DNA from: Bacteriovoracaceae bacterium
GTDB taxonomy: Bacteria; Bdellovibrionota; UBA1018
Length of the DNA: 5,668 nucleotides
Direction of reading: 5' to 3'
NCBI GenBank assembly: GCA_023250795.1
Contig: JAHFAB010000145.1
Location: 1 to 5,668, forward strand
Shown: positions 1 through 5,668 of the stretch, in pieces
How positions within the stretch are numbered: the first letter of the stretch is position 1
Layout: the number at the start of each line of letters is the position of its first letter
The notes under the pieces: model-generated
Database searches by the model: none
What the model was told of the DNA's origin: nothing
The model's input: only the letters and a program-made list of their open reading frames with translations
Translations under genes and position numbers: made by a program

Positions 1-499
1 CTTGTGCGATACCGCTGGCTAAGATGGCCTGTCTTTGCGCAGGATCTCCTAGAGCTACGGCAGCAAATGATTTAATCAAACCCATGATCGTTCCAAGCAA
101 TCCCAGCAGAGTGGCAATGTTGGCAATCAGTGCGAGGTTAGACAGACGCCTTTCTAGTTTTGGGATCATCTCCAGACTGGAGGCGTCCAAAGCATTTTGG
201 ATTTGCGTTTCATCTCGTGACGCCCTCTGTAAGCCAGCTTTGATGACTTTAGGAAGGGCTGCACGGCCTGCCCCGTTACAAACTCGAATGGCACCGTCCA
301 AATCATTGGCGAGAATAAATTTTTGAATCTCAAACATGAACGACGCGCCGTCGATATTATATTGTAGAAAAAGCCTGACGAAGCGCTCCAGAGTGAAGGC
401 GATAGATAAAGCAAAAGTAAAGGCAATGGGAATGAGTGCCCATTTTCCGTCACCCTGAAAATCCGTAATGAAACTTTGAATGAAGCTCTGTGATTCCAT
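1..499 (-). CDS. MotA/TolQ/ExbB proton-channel family protein, 3' end cut off by the window edge
   Basis: I translated this gene by hand; 166 codons are visible, starting at the ATG complementary to 499-497 (MESQSFIQSF). An SD, AAGGGAG (515-509 on the minus strand), lies 9 bases upstream and fixes the start. A first hydrophobic segment spans about residues 20-38 (WALIPIAFTFALSIAF). A soluble stretch follows, then the family signature at about 115-146: LERRLSNLALIANIA, then TLLGLLGTIMGLIKSF. This is the typical second transmembrane helix of TolQ, ExbB and MotA-like stator subunits, which use the proton gradient to drive a partner (TolR/ExbD type) in the inner membrane. Family members usually have about 210-250 residues, so the third helix and C-terminus are missing here only because the window ends. 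Which subfamily it belongs to cannot be decided without the next gene. It lies downstream of trxA on the same strand, 91 bases away. Confidence 0.9.
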   Translation of the reverse strand, partial: MESQSFIQSFITDFQGDGKWALIPIAFTFALSIAFTLERFVRLFLQYNIDGASFMFEIQKFILANDLDGAIRVCNGAGRAALPKVIKAGLQRASRDETQIQNALDASSLEMIPKLERRLSNLALIANIATLLGLLGTIMGLIKSFAAVALGDPAQRQAILASGIAQ

Positions 500-562
500 G
501 AGCTTGTACTCCCTTTCTTGGGTTACCCCGATTGAGTTAAATGCAATAAAGCTCTTATAATC

Positions 563-590
563 AGGATACCGGATTTATGGGGGCGGTCAA
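563..590 (-). promoter_or_regulatory. Possible sigma70-type promoter for the proton-channel gene
   Basis: Read on the minus strand, TTGACC (590-585) and TATCCT (568-563) are separated by 16 bases. They match the -35 and -10 consensus at 5/6 and 4/6 positions. The -35 box begins directly after the trxA stop codon, and the predicted start near 556 would give a leader of roughly 57 bases. The placement suits an independent promoter for the proton-channel gene, but read-through from trxA is equally possible: I see no terminator between the two genes. Confidence 0.35.
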
Positions 591-926
591 CTATTTCAGA
601 AATTTTTGTACGGAATTGACAAAGACGTCTTTAGGTTGGTTCCCAACGATTTGGTCAACCACTTGTCCTCCCTGAAAGAGAATAACCGTTGGAATTCCTC
701 GGATATGGTACTGAGTTGGAATAGTCGGATTATTGTCGACGTTCATTTTATAGACTTTGACTTTGCCGGCGTAATCGTTGGCAATGGCTTCAATAGTGGG
801 AGCGAGTTGCCGACAGGGGCCGCACCACTCAGCCCAAAAATCGACTATGGCCAGTTGATCGGATTTGAGTACGGAAGTGTCAAAATCAGCATCCGTCACT
901 TCTAAAACATACTTTGATTGTCCCAT
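591..926 (-). CDS. trxA: Thioredoxin
   Basis: A complete 111-residue protein with the classical thioredoxin fold and length. The active site is WCGPC at residues 34-38 (redox cysteines C35 and C38), preceded by the buried acidic residue D29 in VDFWAEW. The cis-proline loop is RGIPT (P79), followed by the beta-strand VILFQGG and a conserved glycine at 95 (IVGNQP). These match the positions of the corresponding elements in E. coli thioredoxin 1. It is a cytoplasmic disulfide reductase fed by thioredoxin reductase; there is no signal peptide. The ATG at 926-924 is preceded by AAAGGCGAG (941-933), a reasonable SD. It is divergent from gmhA. The name trxA rests on overall resemblance to housekeeping thioredoxins; the genome may hold other copies. 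Confidence 0.95.
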   Translation of the reverse strand: MGQSKYVLEVTDADFDTSVLKSDQLAIVDFWAEWCGPCRQLAPTIEAIANDYAGKVKVYKMNVDNNPTIPTQYHIRGIPTVILFQGGQVVDQIVGNQPKDVFVNSVQKFLK

Positions 927-950
927 GGAGTTCTCGCCTTTCTATTTCTT

Positions 951-979
951 TTGGTATTTTAACTAAAAACAAGTAAAAT
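951..979 (+). promoter_or_regulatory. Likely sigma70-type promoter for the rightward operon
   Basis: TTGGTA (951-956) and TAAAAT (974-979) are 17 bases apart, the optimal spacing, and match the consensus at 4/6 and 5/6. The predicted transcription start is near 985-987, about 30 bases before the gmhA ATG. It sits in the A/T-rich divergent region between trxA and gmhA. On the opposite strand another TAAAAT (961-956) could serve as a -10 box for trxA, but its best -35 (TTAAGA, 19 bases upstream) is poor. The two promoters would overlap and might compete. Confidence 0.5.
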
Positions 980-1016
980 TTCTTAACATCCTTTATTGGG
1001 CAGGTCGAGAGGGAAT

Positions 1017-1601
1017 ATGGATCCTAAAAATTATTTAAATGAAACGGCGCAAGAATCATTCGCTATTCGTGAAACTTTTCTCAAAGAATGTGGAGACAAG
1101 CTCATAGCGGCTGCCGAGGCGCTCGGGACTTGTATTAAAAACGGTGGGAAGGTTTTAATTTTCGGTAATGGCGGATCTGCAGCCGATGCCCAGCACATGG
1201 CTGCGGAAATGGTCGGCAGAATGTTAATCGAGAGGCGTCCTCTCCCAGCTATGGCTTTATCGACAGATACCTCAAACTTGACTGCCATTGGAAATGATTA
1301 TGGGTACGAATACGTTTTTTCAAAACAGGTCCAAGGTTTGGCCCGCAAGGGGGATGTGATCATTGCTATATCAACTTCGGGTAACAGTAAAAACGTACTT
1401 TTGGCTGTAGAAGTTGCACGTCAGCTTGGATGTTTCGTCATTGGTTTGACGGGAGGAAGTGGGGGAAAGCTCAAGGGTCTGAGTGACATTCCACTGGTTG
1501 TGAGTTTAGGGAAGAATTCGAGTCGAATTCAAGAGACCCATATTTTTGCGGTTCACAGTATGGTGGACTTATTGGATCGATTTTTTTTGGCACCCCAGTG
1601 A
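1017..1601 (+). CDS. gmhA: Phosphoheptose isomerase (sedoheptulose 7-phosphate isomerase)
   Basis: The enzyme converts sedoheptulose 7-phosphate to D-glycero-D-manno-heptose 7-phosphate, the first step towards the ADP-heptose used in the LPS inner core; it is cytoplasmic. The 194-residue product has the SIS (sugar isomerase) fold: GNGGSAADAQH at 50-60, the phosphate-binding STSGNS at 119-124, and RIQETHI at 170-176. The zinc and catalytic ligands known from E. coli GmhA (H61, E65, Q172, H180) are present as H60, E64, Q172 and H180. I chose the ATG at 1017 rather than the in-frame TTG at 996. It follows GAGAGGG (1007-1013), though the spacing is short, and it gives a length close to E. coli GmhA (192), with no extra N-terminal residues. 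Other heptose genes (gmhB, hldE) are not adjacent. First gene of the rightward operon. Confidence 0.93.
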   Translation: MDPKNYLNETAQESFAIRETFLKECGDKLIAAAEALGTCIKNGGKVLIFGNGGSAADAQHMAAEMVGRMLIERRPLPAMALSTDTSNLTAIGNDYGYEYVFSKQVQGLARKGDVIIAISTSGNSKNVLLAVEVARQLGCFVIGLTGGSGGKLKGLSDIPLVVSLGKNSSRIQETHIFAVHSMVDLLDRFFLAPQ

Positions 1602-1619
1602 AGTAAACGGTTCTCTAAA

Positions 1620-1625
1620 AAGGAG
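1620..1625 (+). promoter_or_regulatory. Strong ribosome binding site that decides the RDD gene start
   Basis: AAGGAG lies 8 bases before the ATG at 1634. The alternative in-frame GTG at 1625 overlaps this SD and has no SD of its own, so translation should begin at 1634. Confidence 0.8.
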
Positions 1626-1633
1626 TGAGCCAG

Positions 1634-2086
1634 ATGTTCTTTGCCTTTTCAATGCAAGACCCACATCACGTCAGCGTACTCAACCGAGTGGTGGCTAAAG
1701 GGATTGATCTTTTTATTGTGAAGATCGTCTCTGTTATTTTTATTCATCCTTTGGGGCCAATACTGGGTTTCATCTATGGTCTGCTTGCAGACGGGATTCA
1801 TTGGGGTCCATTTATGGGGCAAAGTGCAGGGAAAAAAATCATGCGACTTCGGGTTGTTCATCGCCGAACAGGTGAACCTGCGTCTTTGCGAGATTCGGTT
1901 TTGAGAAATTTACCTATAGGGGTGGTAACGGTTTTTTCGATGATACCAGTCTGGGGATGGCTCATTTTGGCACTTTTGGGTATCCCACTCATGGCGATGG
2001 AGATTTATTTGATGCTCAGTGTAGAGAAAGGACATCGCTTAGGAGATGTGATAGGAGATACCGAGGTCATTGAGATGAAGTCCTAG
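1634..2086 (+). CDS. RDD family small integral membrane protein
   Basis: A 150-residue membrane protein. The RDD pattern is visible in order: arginine and aspartate in the first helix region (R18 in LNRVV, D25 in GIDLF); the loop GQSAGKKIMRLRVV (62-75) with a following G-x-P (80-82) and RDSVLRN (86-92); and a C-terminal HRLGDVIGDTEVI (134-146). Hydrophobic stretches at about 27-50, 94-117 and 113-130 suggest three membrane segments. The function of RDD proteins is mostly unknown; some have been linked to ion or sodium transport and others to envelope processes, so no substrate is assigned. It starts 32 bases after gmhA with no terminator between, and its stop codon (TAG, 2084-2086) runs into the SD of the next gene, which argues for cotranscription. 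Confidence 0.85.
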   Translation: MFFAFSMQDPHHVSVLNRVVAKGIDLFIVKIVSVIFIHPLGPILGFIYGLLADGIHWGPFMGQSAGKKIMRLRVVHRRTGEPASLRDSVLRNLPIGVVTVFSMIPVWGWLILALLGIPLMAMEIYLMLSVEKGHRLGDVIGDTEVIEMKS

Positions 2087-2090
2087 GAGG
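2085..2090 (+). promoter_or_regulatory. Perfect ribosome binding site overlapping the RDD stop codon, serving a GTG start
   Basis: AGGAGG is the full anti-16S complement, 6 bases before the GTG at 2097. Its first two bases are the last two of the upstream TAG stop. The strong SD supports the GTG as the true start and suggests coupled translation. Confidence 0.8.
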
Positions 2091-2096
2091 TATCTG

Positions 2097-2822
2097 GTGC
2101 CACGTATTATTTTAGCTTTAGTCGTTTATGTTGGATGGGTAGCTTTTCCGGTTTTTGCTGATGGGATTGATTTGCCTCCATGTGAGGCCTCGCCCGCAAA
2201 AAAAACTCAGTGCAAAATCGATATAGTCAAATTGCATCCCACCCAGTTTGCTGTGGGGATGAGAATGGTCGATAAAAAAATGGCTAGTATCGAAGCCATG
2301 TCTCACCATGAAAGAGAAAAATATTTATTAAAACATTTGGTTCCAGTCGTTGTGGGTTTGGAGAGTCCAAAGGGAGGTCTAGCGTTTTACATGACCGACC
2401 ATCATCACCTTGCATTTGCAGTGCTAAATGCAGGGCATTCGAAAGTTGCAGTAGAAATCATAGAAAATTGGGAGAAGTTTTCATATGCGGAACTGATTGG
2501 CAAAATGGAAAAAAATCACTTCCTCTATCTCTTTGATGAAAATGGGAAGAAAAGCGAAGTGGAAAAACTTCCTGAGTTTGTCTACGGGCTAAAAGACGAC
2601 CCTTATCGCAGTCTCTCTGCTGAAGTGCGTGAACAAGGGGGGTATGATAAAACTGAAGAATATTTTGCAGAATTTATTTGGGCAGATTTTTTTCGATCCA
2701 GAGTGAAGATCGGAGAGGGAGAAGGCGGATTTGAAAAGGCGATTACTAAGGCGCTTGGTTGGGCCCAGTCTCCAGAGGCTAAGAATTTGCCCGGGTATAA
2801 TGGGAGCAAAGGGAGTAAATGA
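2097..2822 (+). CDS. Exported ParB/Srx-like (ParBc_2 type) protein
   Basis: A 241-residue protein starting with GTG. Residues 1-21 look like a signal peptide (short basic start, hydrophobic core ILALVVYVGWVAF, cleavage after VFA at 21), so the mature protein should be periplasmic or secreted. The mature part matches, from memory, the ParBc_2 family of ParB/sulfiredoxin-like domains: LHPTQFAVG (46-54), a pre-DHHH segment PVVVG, the DHHHLA core (101-106), DDPYRSL (167-173), GGYDKT (181-186) and EFIWADFFR (192-200). The C-terminal portion AITKALGWAQSP (215-226) also fits. Two cysteines, C29 and C39, sit just after the signal peptide and could form a disulfide. The family is sometimes called a putative nuclease, but biochemical activity is not established as far as I know. 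A role in chromosome partitioning is unlikely for an exported protein. It overlaps the next gene by 4 bases. Confidence 0.8.
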   Translation: MPRIILALVVYVGWVAFPVFADGIDLPPCEASPAKKTQCKIDIVKLHPTQFAVGMRMVDKKMASIEAMSHHEREKYLLKHLVPVVVGLESPKGGLAFYMTDHHHLAFAVLNAGHSKVAVEIIENWEKFSYAELIGKMEKNHFLYLFDENGKKSEVEKLPEFVYGLKDDPYRSLSAEVREQGGYDKTEEYFAEFIWADFFRSRVKIGEGEGGFEKAITKALGWAQSPEAKNLPGYNGSKGSK

Positions 2823-3247
2823 TTTTCATGGCAGATCGAATCCTGAAACATCTGATTATTGCTTTGTGTGAAAACGACACAGACATTCTTTCTCAAGTTG
2901 ATCTCGCAGTCGTTGTAACAAGAATCAGAAATTTTGTGAAAAAGTTGCCGGGTGTTCTCTATCTTGTTTTTTATATCAATTTGTTTTTTTTGGAATTCGC
3001 ACTACCCCCTGTGGTTTGGAAAATCAGGCCTTTTACTTGGTTGAACTTACAACAGAAGCTAGACTATCTGGGCTCTTGGCAATCGAGTCGTTTCGGATTG
3101 AAAAGAACTGCGTTTGAATTGATCAAAAGAACTTGTTTGATGCATCTTTACTCCGAAAAAACATTGCTAAAACACATGGGATTTGGGTCCGTACTGACGA
3201 ATAGAGCCGCTCACAGTACTCAGCCGGGAGAGAGGCATGTTTCATAA
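2819..3247 (+). CDS. Small membrane-associated protein resembling the N-terminal accessory domain of GMC oxidoreductases
   Basis: A 142-residue protein. It overlaps the previous stop codon (ATGA at 2819-2822) and the next start codon (TAATG at 3245-3249), so it is translationally linked to both. A second in-frame ATG at 2828 is possible; GGGAG (2811-2815) is too close to the first and a little far from the second. A strongly hydrophobic segment spans about residues 44-62 (PGVLYLVFYINLFFLEFALP). It is followed by RPFTWLNLQQKLDYLGSWQS (70-89), a basic helix around 91-110 (SRFGLKRTAFELIKRTCLMH) and LLKHMGF (116-122). This order (hydrophobic helix, RF-x-x-L, W-x-x-S-R, LK/LI-x-x, GY/GF) resembles the segment before the FAD domain in long bacterial and plant alcohol-oxidase-type GMC proteins. 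I infer that it anchors or assists the GMC enzyme encoded next. The family assignment rests on pattern memory and position. The last 15 or so residues look unstructured. Confidence 0.65.
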   Translation: MIFMADRILKHLIIALCENDTDILSQVDLAVVVTRIRNFVKKLPGVLYLVFYINLFFLEFALPPVVWKIRPFTWLNLQQKLDYLGSWQSSRFGLKRTAFELIKRTCLMHLYSEKTLLKHMGFGSVLTNRAAHSTQPGERHVS

Positions 3248-4800
3248 TGCAGGCTCAGTTTGAAAAACAGATTCTAAACGGTTCTACTATTTCTCAAGAT
3301 ATCAAAGTGAGTAGCGATGTTGTCATTATTGGAAGTGGCGCAGGTGGAGCCGTCTTAGCGAAAGAACTTGCTGAAGGTGGGATGAAAGTGATTCTCATCG
3401 AAGAGGGCGGGTATCATCCAACATCAAGTCACACAGATCTTCCCTTTGATGCGCTCTCTCGTCTTTATAGAGATCGGGGGTTTTCTGCAAGTATTGGAAA
3501 ACCTTTTATCCCTCTTCCCATGGGCAGGGCCTTAGGCGGAACCACTGTGATTAATTCAGGTACATGTTTTAGGACGCCAGCTCATGTGATGCAAAATTGG
3601 AGTCAGAATTTAGGGCTTCATGACTACAATGAGGCGGAGTTCTTGCCGCTATTTGAAAGAGTTGAAAAAGAGATCAACGTAACTGATGTTGATTTTGCGG
3701 TGATGAGCAGAGCAAATTCGATTTTTCATGAAATATTAGCGAAAAAAGGCACACCCGGAAAAGTCTTAAGGAGAAATATACGAGGTTGTGAGGGGTGTGG
3801 TTTTTGTTGCTATGGATGCCCCAGTGGTGCCAAGCAAAGTATGGATGTGAGTTACCTCCCAAAAGCGTTTCGTTCAGGGGCACAGGCCTACACGCGCTGT
3901 AAGGTGGAGAAGTTTAAAGTGCAGGGGAATCGAGTTCAAGGCGTTTTAGGAAAATTTCTCAACAGTGATGATCAACCTACTGGATATTTGCTCGAAGTCT
4001 CCGCCCCAAAAGTGATAGTTTCGGCTGGGACAGTTTTTTCTCCAAGGGTATTGTGGCAAAACTATGTTTCAAGAAAAAACCCTAAGCTTAAGAAAAACTT
4101 AGGAAAAAATCTCACGCTTCACCCCGCGAATAAAGTTTATGCAAAATTTGAAGAAGAAGTTCGAGGCTGGGAGGGCACTCCTCAGGCTTACTATTTGGAA
4201 GAAGATCCTCAAAATGAGGGAATTACTTTCGAAGGGATTTTTATGCCCCCAGATATTGTGGCTCTGACTGTTCCGTTCATAGGTCAGAAACTCAATCAGT
4301 TCATGAGAGATTATAAGTACATGGCTACTTTTGGCTTTCTCATCAATGATTCTGGGACTGGCAATGTCAAGCAGCTTCCCTTTATAGGTTCTACGGTTTT
4401 TTACAGCTTTAACAAACAAGATGTAGAGAAGATGAAAAAAGGCGTGGCTTATCTGTCTCGTATCTTTTTAGAGGGTGGGGCTAGTGTTGTCTATTCGTTG
4501 ATTCATGGACATGCCGAAATTCGTTCTGAGCAGGATATCCTGAAATTAGAAAATGCCGATGTCAGGCCTGAAGACGCTGAGTGCATGGCGTTTCATCCTC
4601 TGGGAACATGTCGGATGGCCGCAACAGAAGACAAGGGAGTAGTGGGGCCGGATTTTAAGGTTTTTGGATGGGAAGGCCTCTATGTCTGTGACGGCTCTGT
4701 GATTCCTTCCTCGTTAGGGGTTAACCCCCAAGTGACCATCATGTCTTTTGCGACAAAACTAGCTTTTGATTTGATAAAAGAGTCGAGACCGTCTCCATAA
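3247..4800 (+). CDS. GMC family FAD-dependent oxidoreductase (long-chain alcohol/sterol oxidase-like)
   Basis: A 517-residue flavoenzyme. The N-terminal Rossmann dinucleotide motif is VVIIGSGAGGAVLAKEL (25-41, GSGAGG at 29-34) with an acidic strand end at VILIEEGG (48-55). The GMC flavin-contact motif GRALGGTTVINSG is at 93-105. A cysteine cluster CEGCGFCCYGC (181-191) is followed by PSGAKQSM. The C-terminal GMC domain has FHPLGTCRM (H450), then YVCDGSVIPSSLGVNPQ (479-495) with N493. H450 and N493 correspond to the catalytic His and Asn/His pair of the family. No signal peptide is visible, so it should act on the cytoplasmic side, perhaps at the membrane through the protein encoded just upstream. 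The cysteine cluster occurs in the alcohol-oxidase-like branch of GMC enzymes, so a hydrophobic alcohol or sterol-like substrate is possible; the true substrate and electron acceptor are unknown. Its start overlaps the upstream stop by one base, and the next gene starts one base after its stop. Confidence 0.9.
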   Translation: MQAQFEKQILNGSTISQDIKVSSDVVIIGSGAGGAVLAKELAEGGMKVILIEEGGYHPTSSHTDLPFDALSRLYRDRGFSASIGKPFIPLPMGRALGGTTVINSGTCFRTPAHVMQNWSQNLGLHDYNEAEFLPLFERVEKEINVTDVDFAVMSRANSIFHEILAKKGTPGKVLRRNIRGCEGCGFCCYGCPSGAKQSMDVSYLPKAFRSGAQAYTRCKVEKFKVQGNRVQGVLGKFLNSDDQPTGYLLEVSAPKVIVSAGTVFSPRVLWQNYVSRKNPKLKKNLGKNLTLHPANKVYAKFEEEVRGWEGTPQAYYLEEDPQNEGITFEGIFMPPDIVALTVPFIGQKLNQFMRDYKYMATFGFLINDSGTGNVKQLPFIGSTVFYSFNKQDVEKMKKGVAYLSRIFLEGGASVVYSLIHGHAEIRSEQDILKLENADVRPEDAECMAFHPLGTCRMAATEDKGVVGPDFKVFGWEGLYVCDGSVIPSSLGVNPQVTIMSFATKLAFDLIKESRPSP

Positions 4801-4801
4801 A

Positions 4802-5563
4802 ATGAAAAAATTCCTTCACATCTGTTGTATTTTTTTTGGAATTGCATTTATTGTTAACGCGTCTTTTTTTTGTTCAAGAAGTTACGCTAAACTTTCTCCG
4901 GGGTTAGCTGGTAGTTTGAGCCTGGTTCCTGGCTTGGGACAAGTGACGAACGGAGATACTCTTGAAGGCCTGACTTGGTTTGCAACTTCAGTCGGCTTAT
5001 TTTTCTCTGGCAATAGTACTTTGTCTCAGATTGGCTTGGATCTTTGGCTTTACAATATGTACGATGCATACCGTGACGCAGGTGGTGCCCCTTCGGCGAG
5101 GTACAATGTTGCAGAAAATTATATTGCATTTGTTAATCCTCTAAACATCGTAGATCCTATTGGTGCTCCGGTTGTTGCCAGTGGTGCTTTCGCAGGGAGA
5201 GCAAGAGGTTATCCCTCCCTCAAAAATCCTTCGAGAATTGCAATGTACGGTTTTGTGGGACTTGGAGAGGAGGGTTTGTTTCGTGGCTTTTTATTTCCCG
5301 GTTTTTCAAATCTTTTTTCATCCAAGTGGATCGGCGCAATTGTATCTTCTTCCGTTTTTTCTGTAGCACATGGATTGAATGGAAAATCAGATTTAACGTT
5401 ATCCCCCCTTTTGCAGAGATTTATCGCTGGTATGCTCTTTTCTTGGCAAATGAACCTCAATCAATTTGATTTGCGAAATGGGATTTTTGCCCATGCTTGG
5501 TACGATATTTTATTGGATTCTAGAGCCGAAATCAGAGGGATTAAGATTATTGTTCCGTTTTAA
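4802..5563 (+). CDS. CPBP (Abi) family intramembrane protease with N-terminal PGLGQ-type hydrophobic module
   Basis: A 253-residue protein. Residues 1-29 form a signal peptide or first membrane segment (MKKFLHICCIFFGIAFIV..., possible cleavage after SYA). Residues 38-93 contain LSLVPGLGQVTNGDTLEG and a later YNMYDAYRDA, a pattern like the small DUF5683-type membrane modules. The C-terminal half has all three CPBP catalytic motifs: EExxxR as EEGLFR (156-161), FxxxH as FSVAH (186-190) and HxxxD/N as HAWYD (231-235). These glutamate and histidine residues form the active site of Rce1-like intramembrane endopeptidases. Bacterial members process membrane proteins or peptides, or act in immunity or bacteriocin maturation; the target here is unknown. 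The gene begins one base after the GMC stop with only a weak SD, which suggests translation by ribosomes finishing the GMC gene. It appears to be the last gene of the operon. Confidence 0.85.
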   Translation: MKKFLHICCIFFGIAFIVNASFFCSRSYAKLSPGLAGSLSLVPGLGQVTNGDTLEGLTWFATSVGLFFSGNSTLSQIGLDLWLYNMYDAYRDAGGAPSARYNVAENYIAFVNPLNIVDPIGAPVVASGAFAGRARGYPSLKNPSRIAMYGFVGLGEEGLFRGFLFPGFSNLFSSKWIGAIVSSSVFSVAHGLNGKSDLTLSPLLQRFIAGMLFSWQMNLNQFDLRNGIFAHAWYDILLDSRAEIRGIKIIVPF

Positions 5564-5668
5564 CTTTAGTGTAAAGAAACAGGGAAAGTACTTTTTATTT
5601 TTTATTCAAAAAAAACCAGGACATATTTTCAAAGTATTTAATTTTTTTAAAACAAAGCGATGAGTGAG
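5564..5668 (+). other. A/T-rich region after the operon; possible weak terminator, no supported gene
   Basis: This stretch is very rich in A and T. Directly after the CPBP stop codon lies CTTTA-GTG-TAAAG (5564-5576), a 5-bp A/T-rich stem that can be extended by GTTT/AAAC pairing across a bulge holding the stop codon. T-rich tracts follow near 5590-5603. This could act as a weak intrinsic terminator, but the stem is too A/T-rich for confidence. An ATG at 5660 (ATG AGT GAG) at the window edge might open another gene. It has no SD, and too little is visible to call it. Confidence 0.3.

Noticed and set aside
24..326. Open reading frame of 100 codons on the plus strand
   Set aside because: It lies opposite the proton-channel gene, whose translation shows a clear family signature; this frame has no recognisable features.
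520..528. Short inverted repeat GGGTTACCC in the leader of the proton-channel gene
   Set aside because: Four-base arms with a single central base are too short to support an operator or hairpin, and it occurs only once.
606..905. Open reading frame of 99 codons on the plus strand
   Set aside because: It is the antisense shadow of the thioredoxin gene.
4099..4419. Open reading frame of 106 codons on the minus strand
   Set aside because: It lies inside the conserved GMC gene, with no SD or family signal.
4784..4796. GAGAC-C-GTCTC inverted repeat at the end of the GMC gene, considered as a regulatory hairpin between GMC and CPBP genes
   Set aside because: Five-base arms with a one-base centre cannot form a real hairpin loop, and there is no T-run after it.
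5583..5600. Palindrome AAAGTACTTT followed by T-rich sequence, considered as a terminator
   Set aside because: The palindrome has no loop and almost no G/C pairs, so it would not form a stable terminator hairpin.
5466..5663. Open reading frame of 65 codons at the right end
   Set aside because: It starts inside the CPBP gene in another frame and runs through A/T-rich low-complexity sequence, giving a Phe/Lys-rich product with no SD.

Overview
The window looks like a chromosomal segment of a Gram-negative bacterium with heptose-containing LPS: it carries phosphoheptose isomerase, a TolQ/ExbB/MotA-type proton channel and an exported protein. Base composition is moderate and leans to A/T. Start sites mostly have clear Shine-Dalgarno (SD) sequences, genes are tightly packed, and the mix of families is typical of environmental delta-proteobacterial or Bdellovibrio-like lineages. 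That taxonomic placement is inference from gene content; no marker gene fixes it. There are no RNA genes, mobile elements, CRISPR arrays or long repeats that I can support.

Layout. The left end (1-926) is transcribed leftwards. It holds a thioredoxin (926-591), then a MotA/TolQ/ExbB proton-channel gene that starts at 499 and runs off the window edge. A 90-base A/T-rich divergent intergenic region (927-1016) carries a good sigma70-like promoter pointing right. From 1017 to 5563 six genes run rightwards with gaps of 32, 10, -4, -1 and +1 bases, so they look like one operon. They are phosphoheptose isomerase (gmhA); a small RDD-family membrane protein; an exported protein of the ParB/Srx-like ParBc_2 type; a small membrane-associated protein resembling the N-terminal accessory domain of long-chain GMC oxidoreductases; the FAD-dependent GMC oxidoreductase itself; and a CPBP (Abi) intramembrane protease with an extra N-terminal hydrophobic module. 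The last 105 bases are very A/T-rich and hold no gene I can support.

How the genes may work together. Five of the six products of the rightward operon concern the envelope or lipids (LPS heptose synthesis, three membrane-associated proteins, one exported protein). The oxidoreductase belongs to the branch that includes long-chain alcohol and sterol oxidases, so a hydrophobic substrate is plausible but not shown. The most unusual parts are the GMC oxidoreductase split into two overlapping genes, its five-cysteine cluster, the export of a ParB/Srx-fold protein, and the composite CPBP protease at the end of the same unit. I see no clear defence or toxin system. The best candidate for an undescribed module is the stretch 1634-5563.
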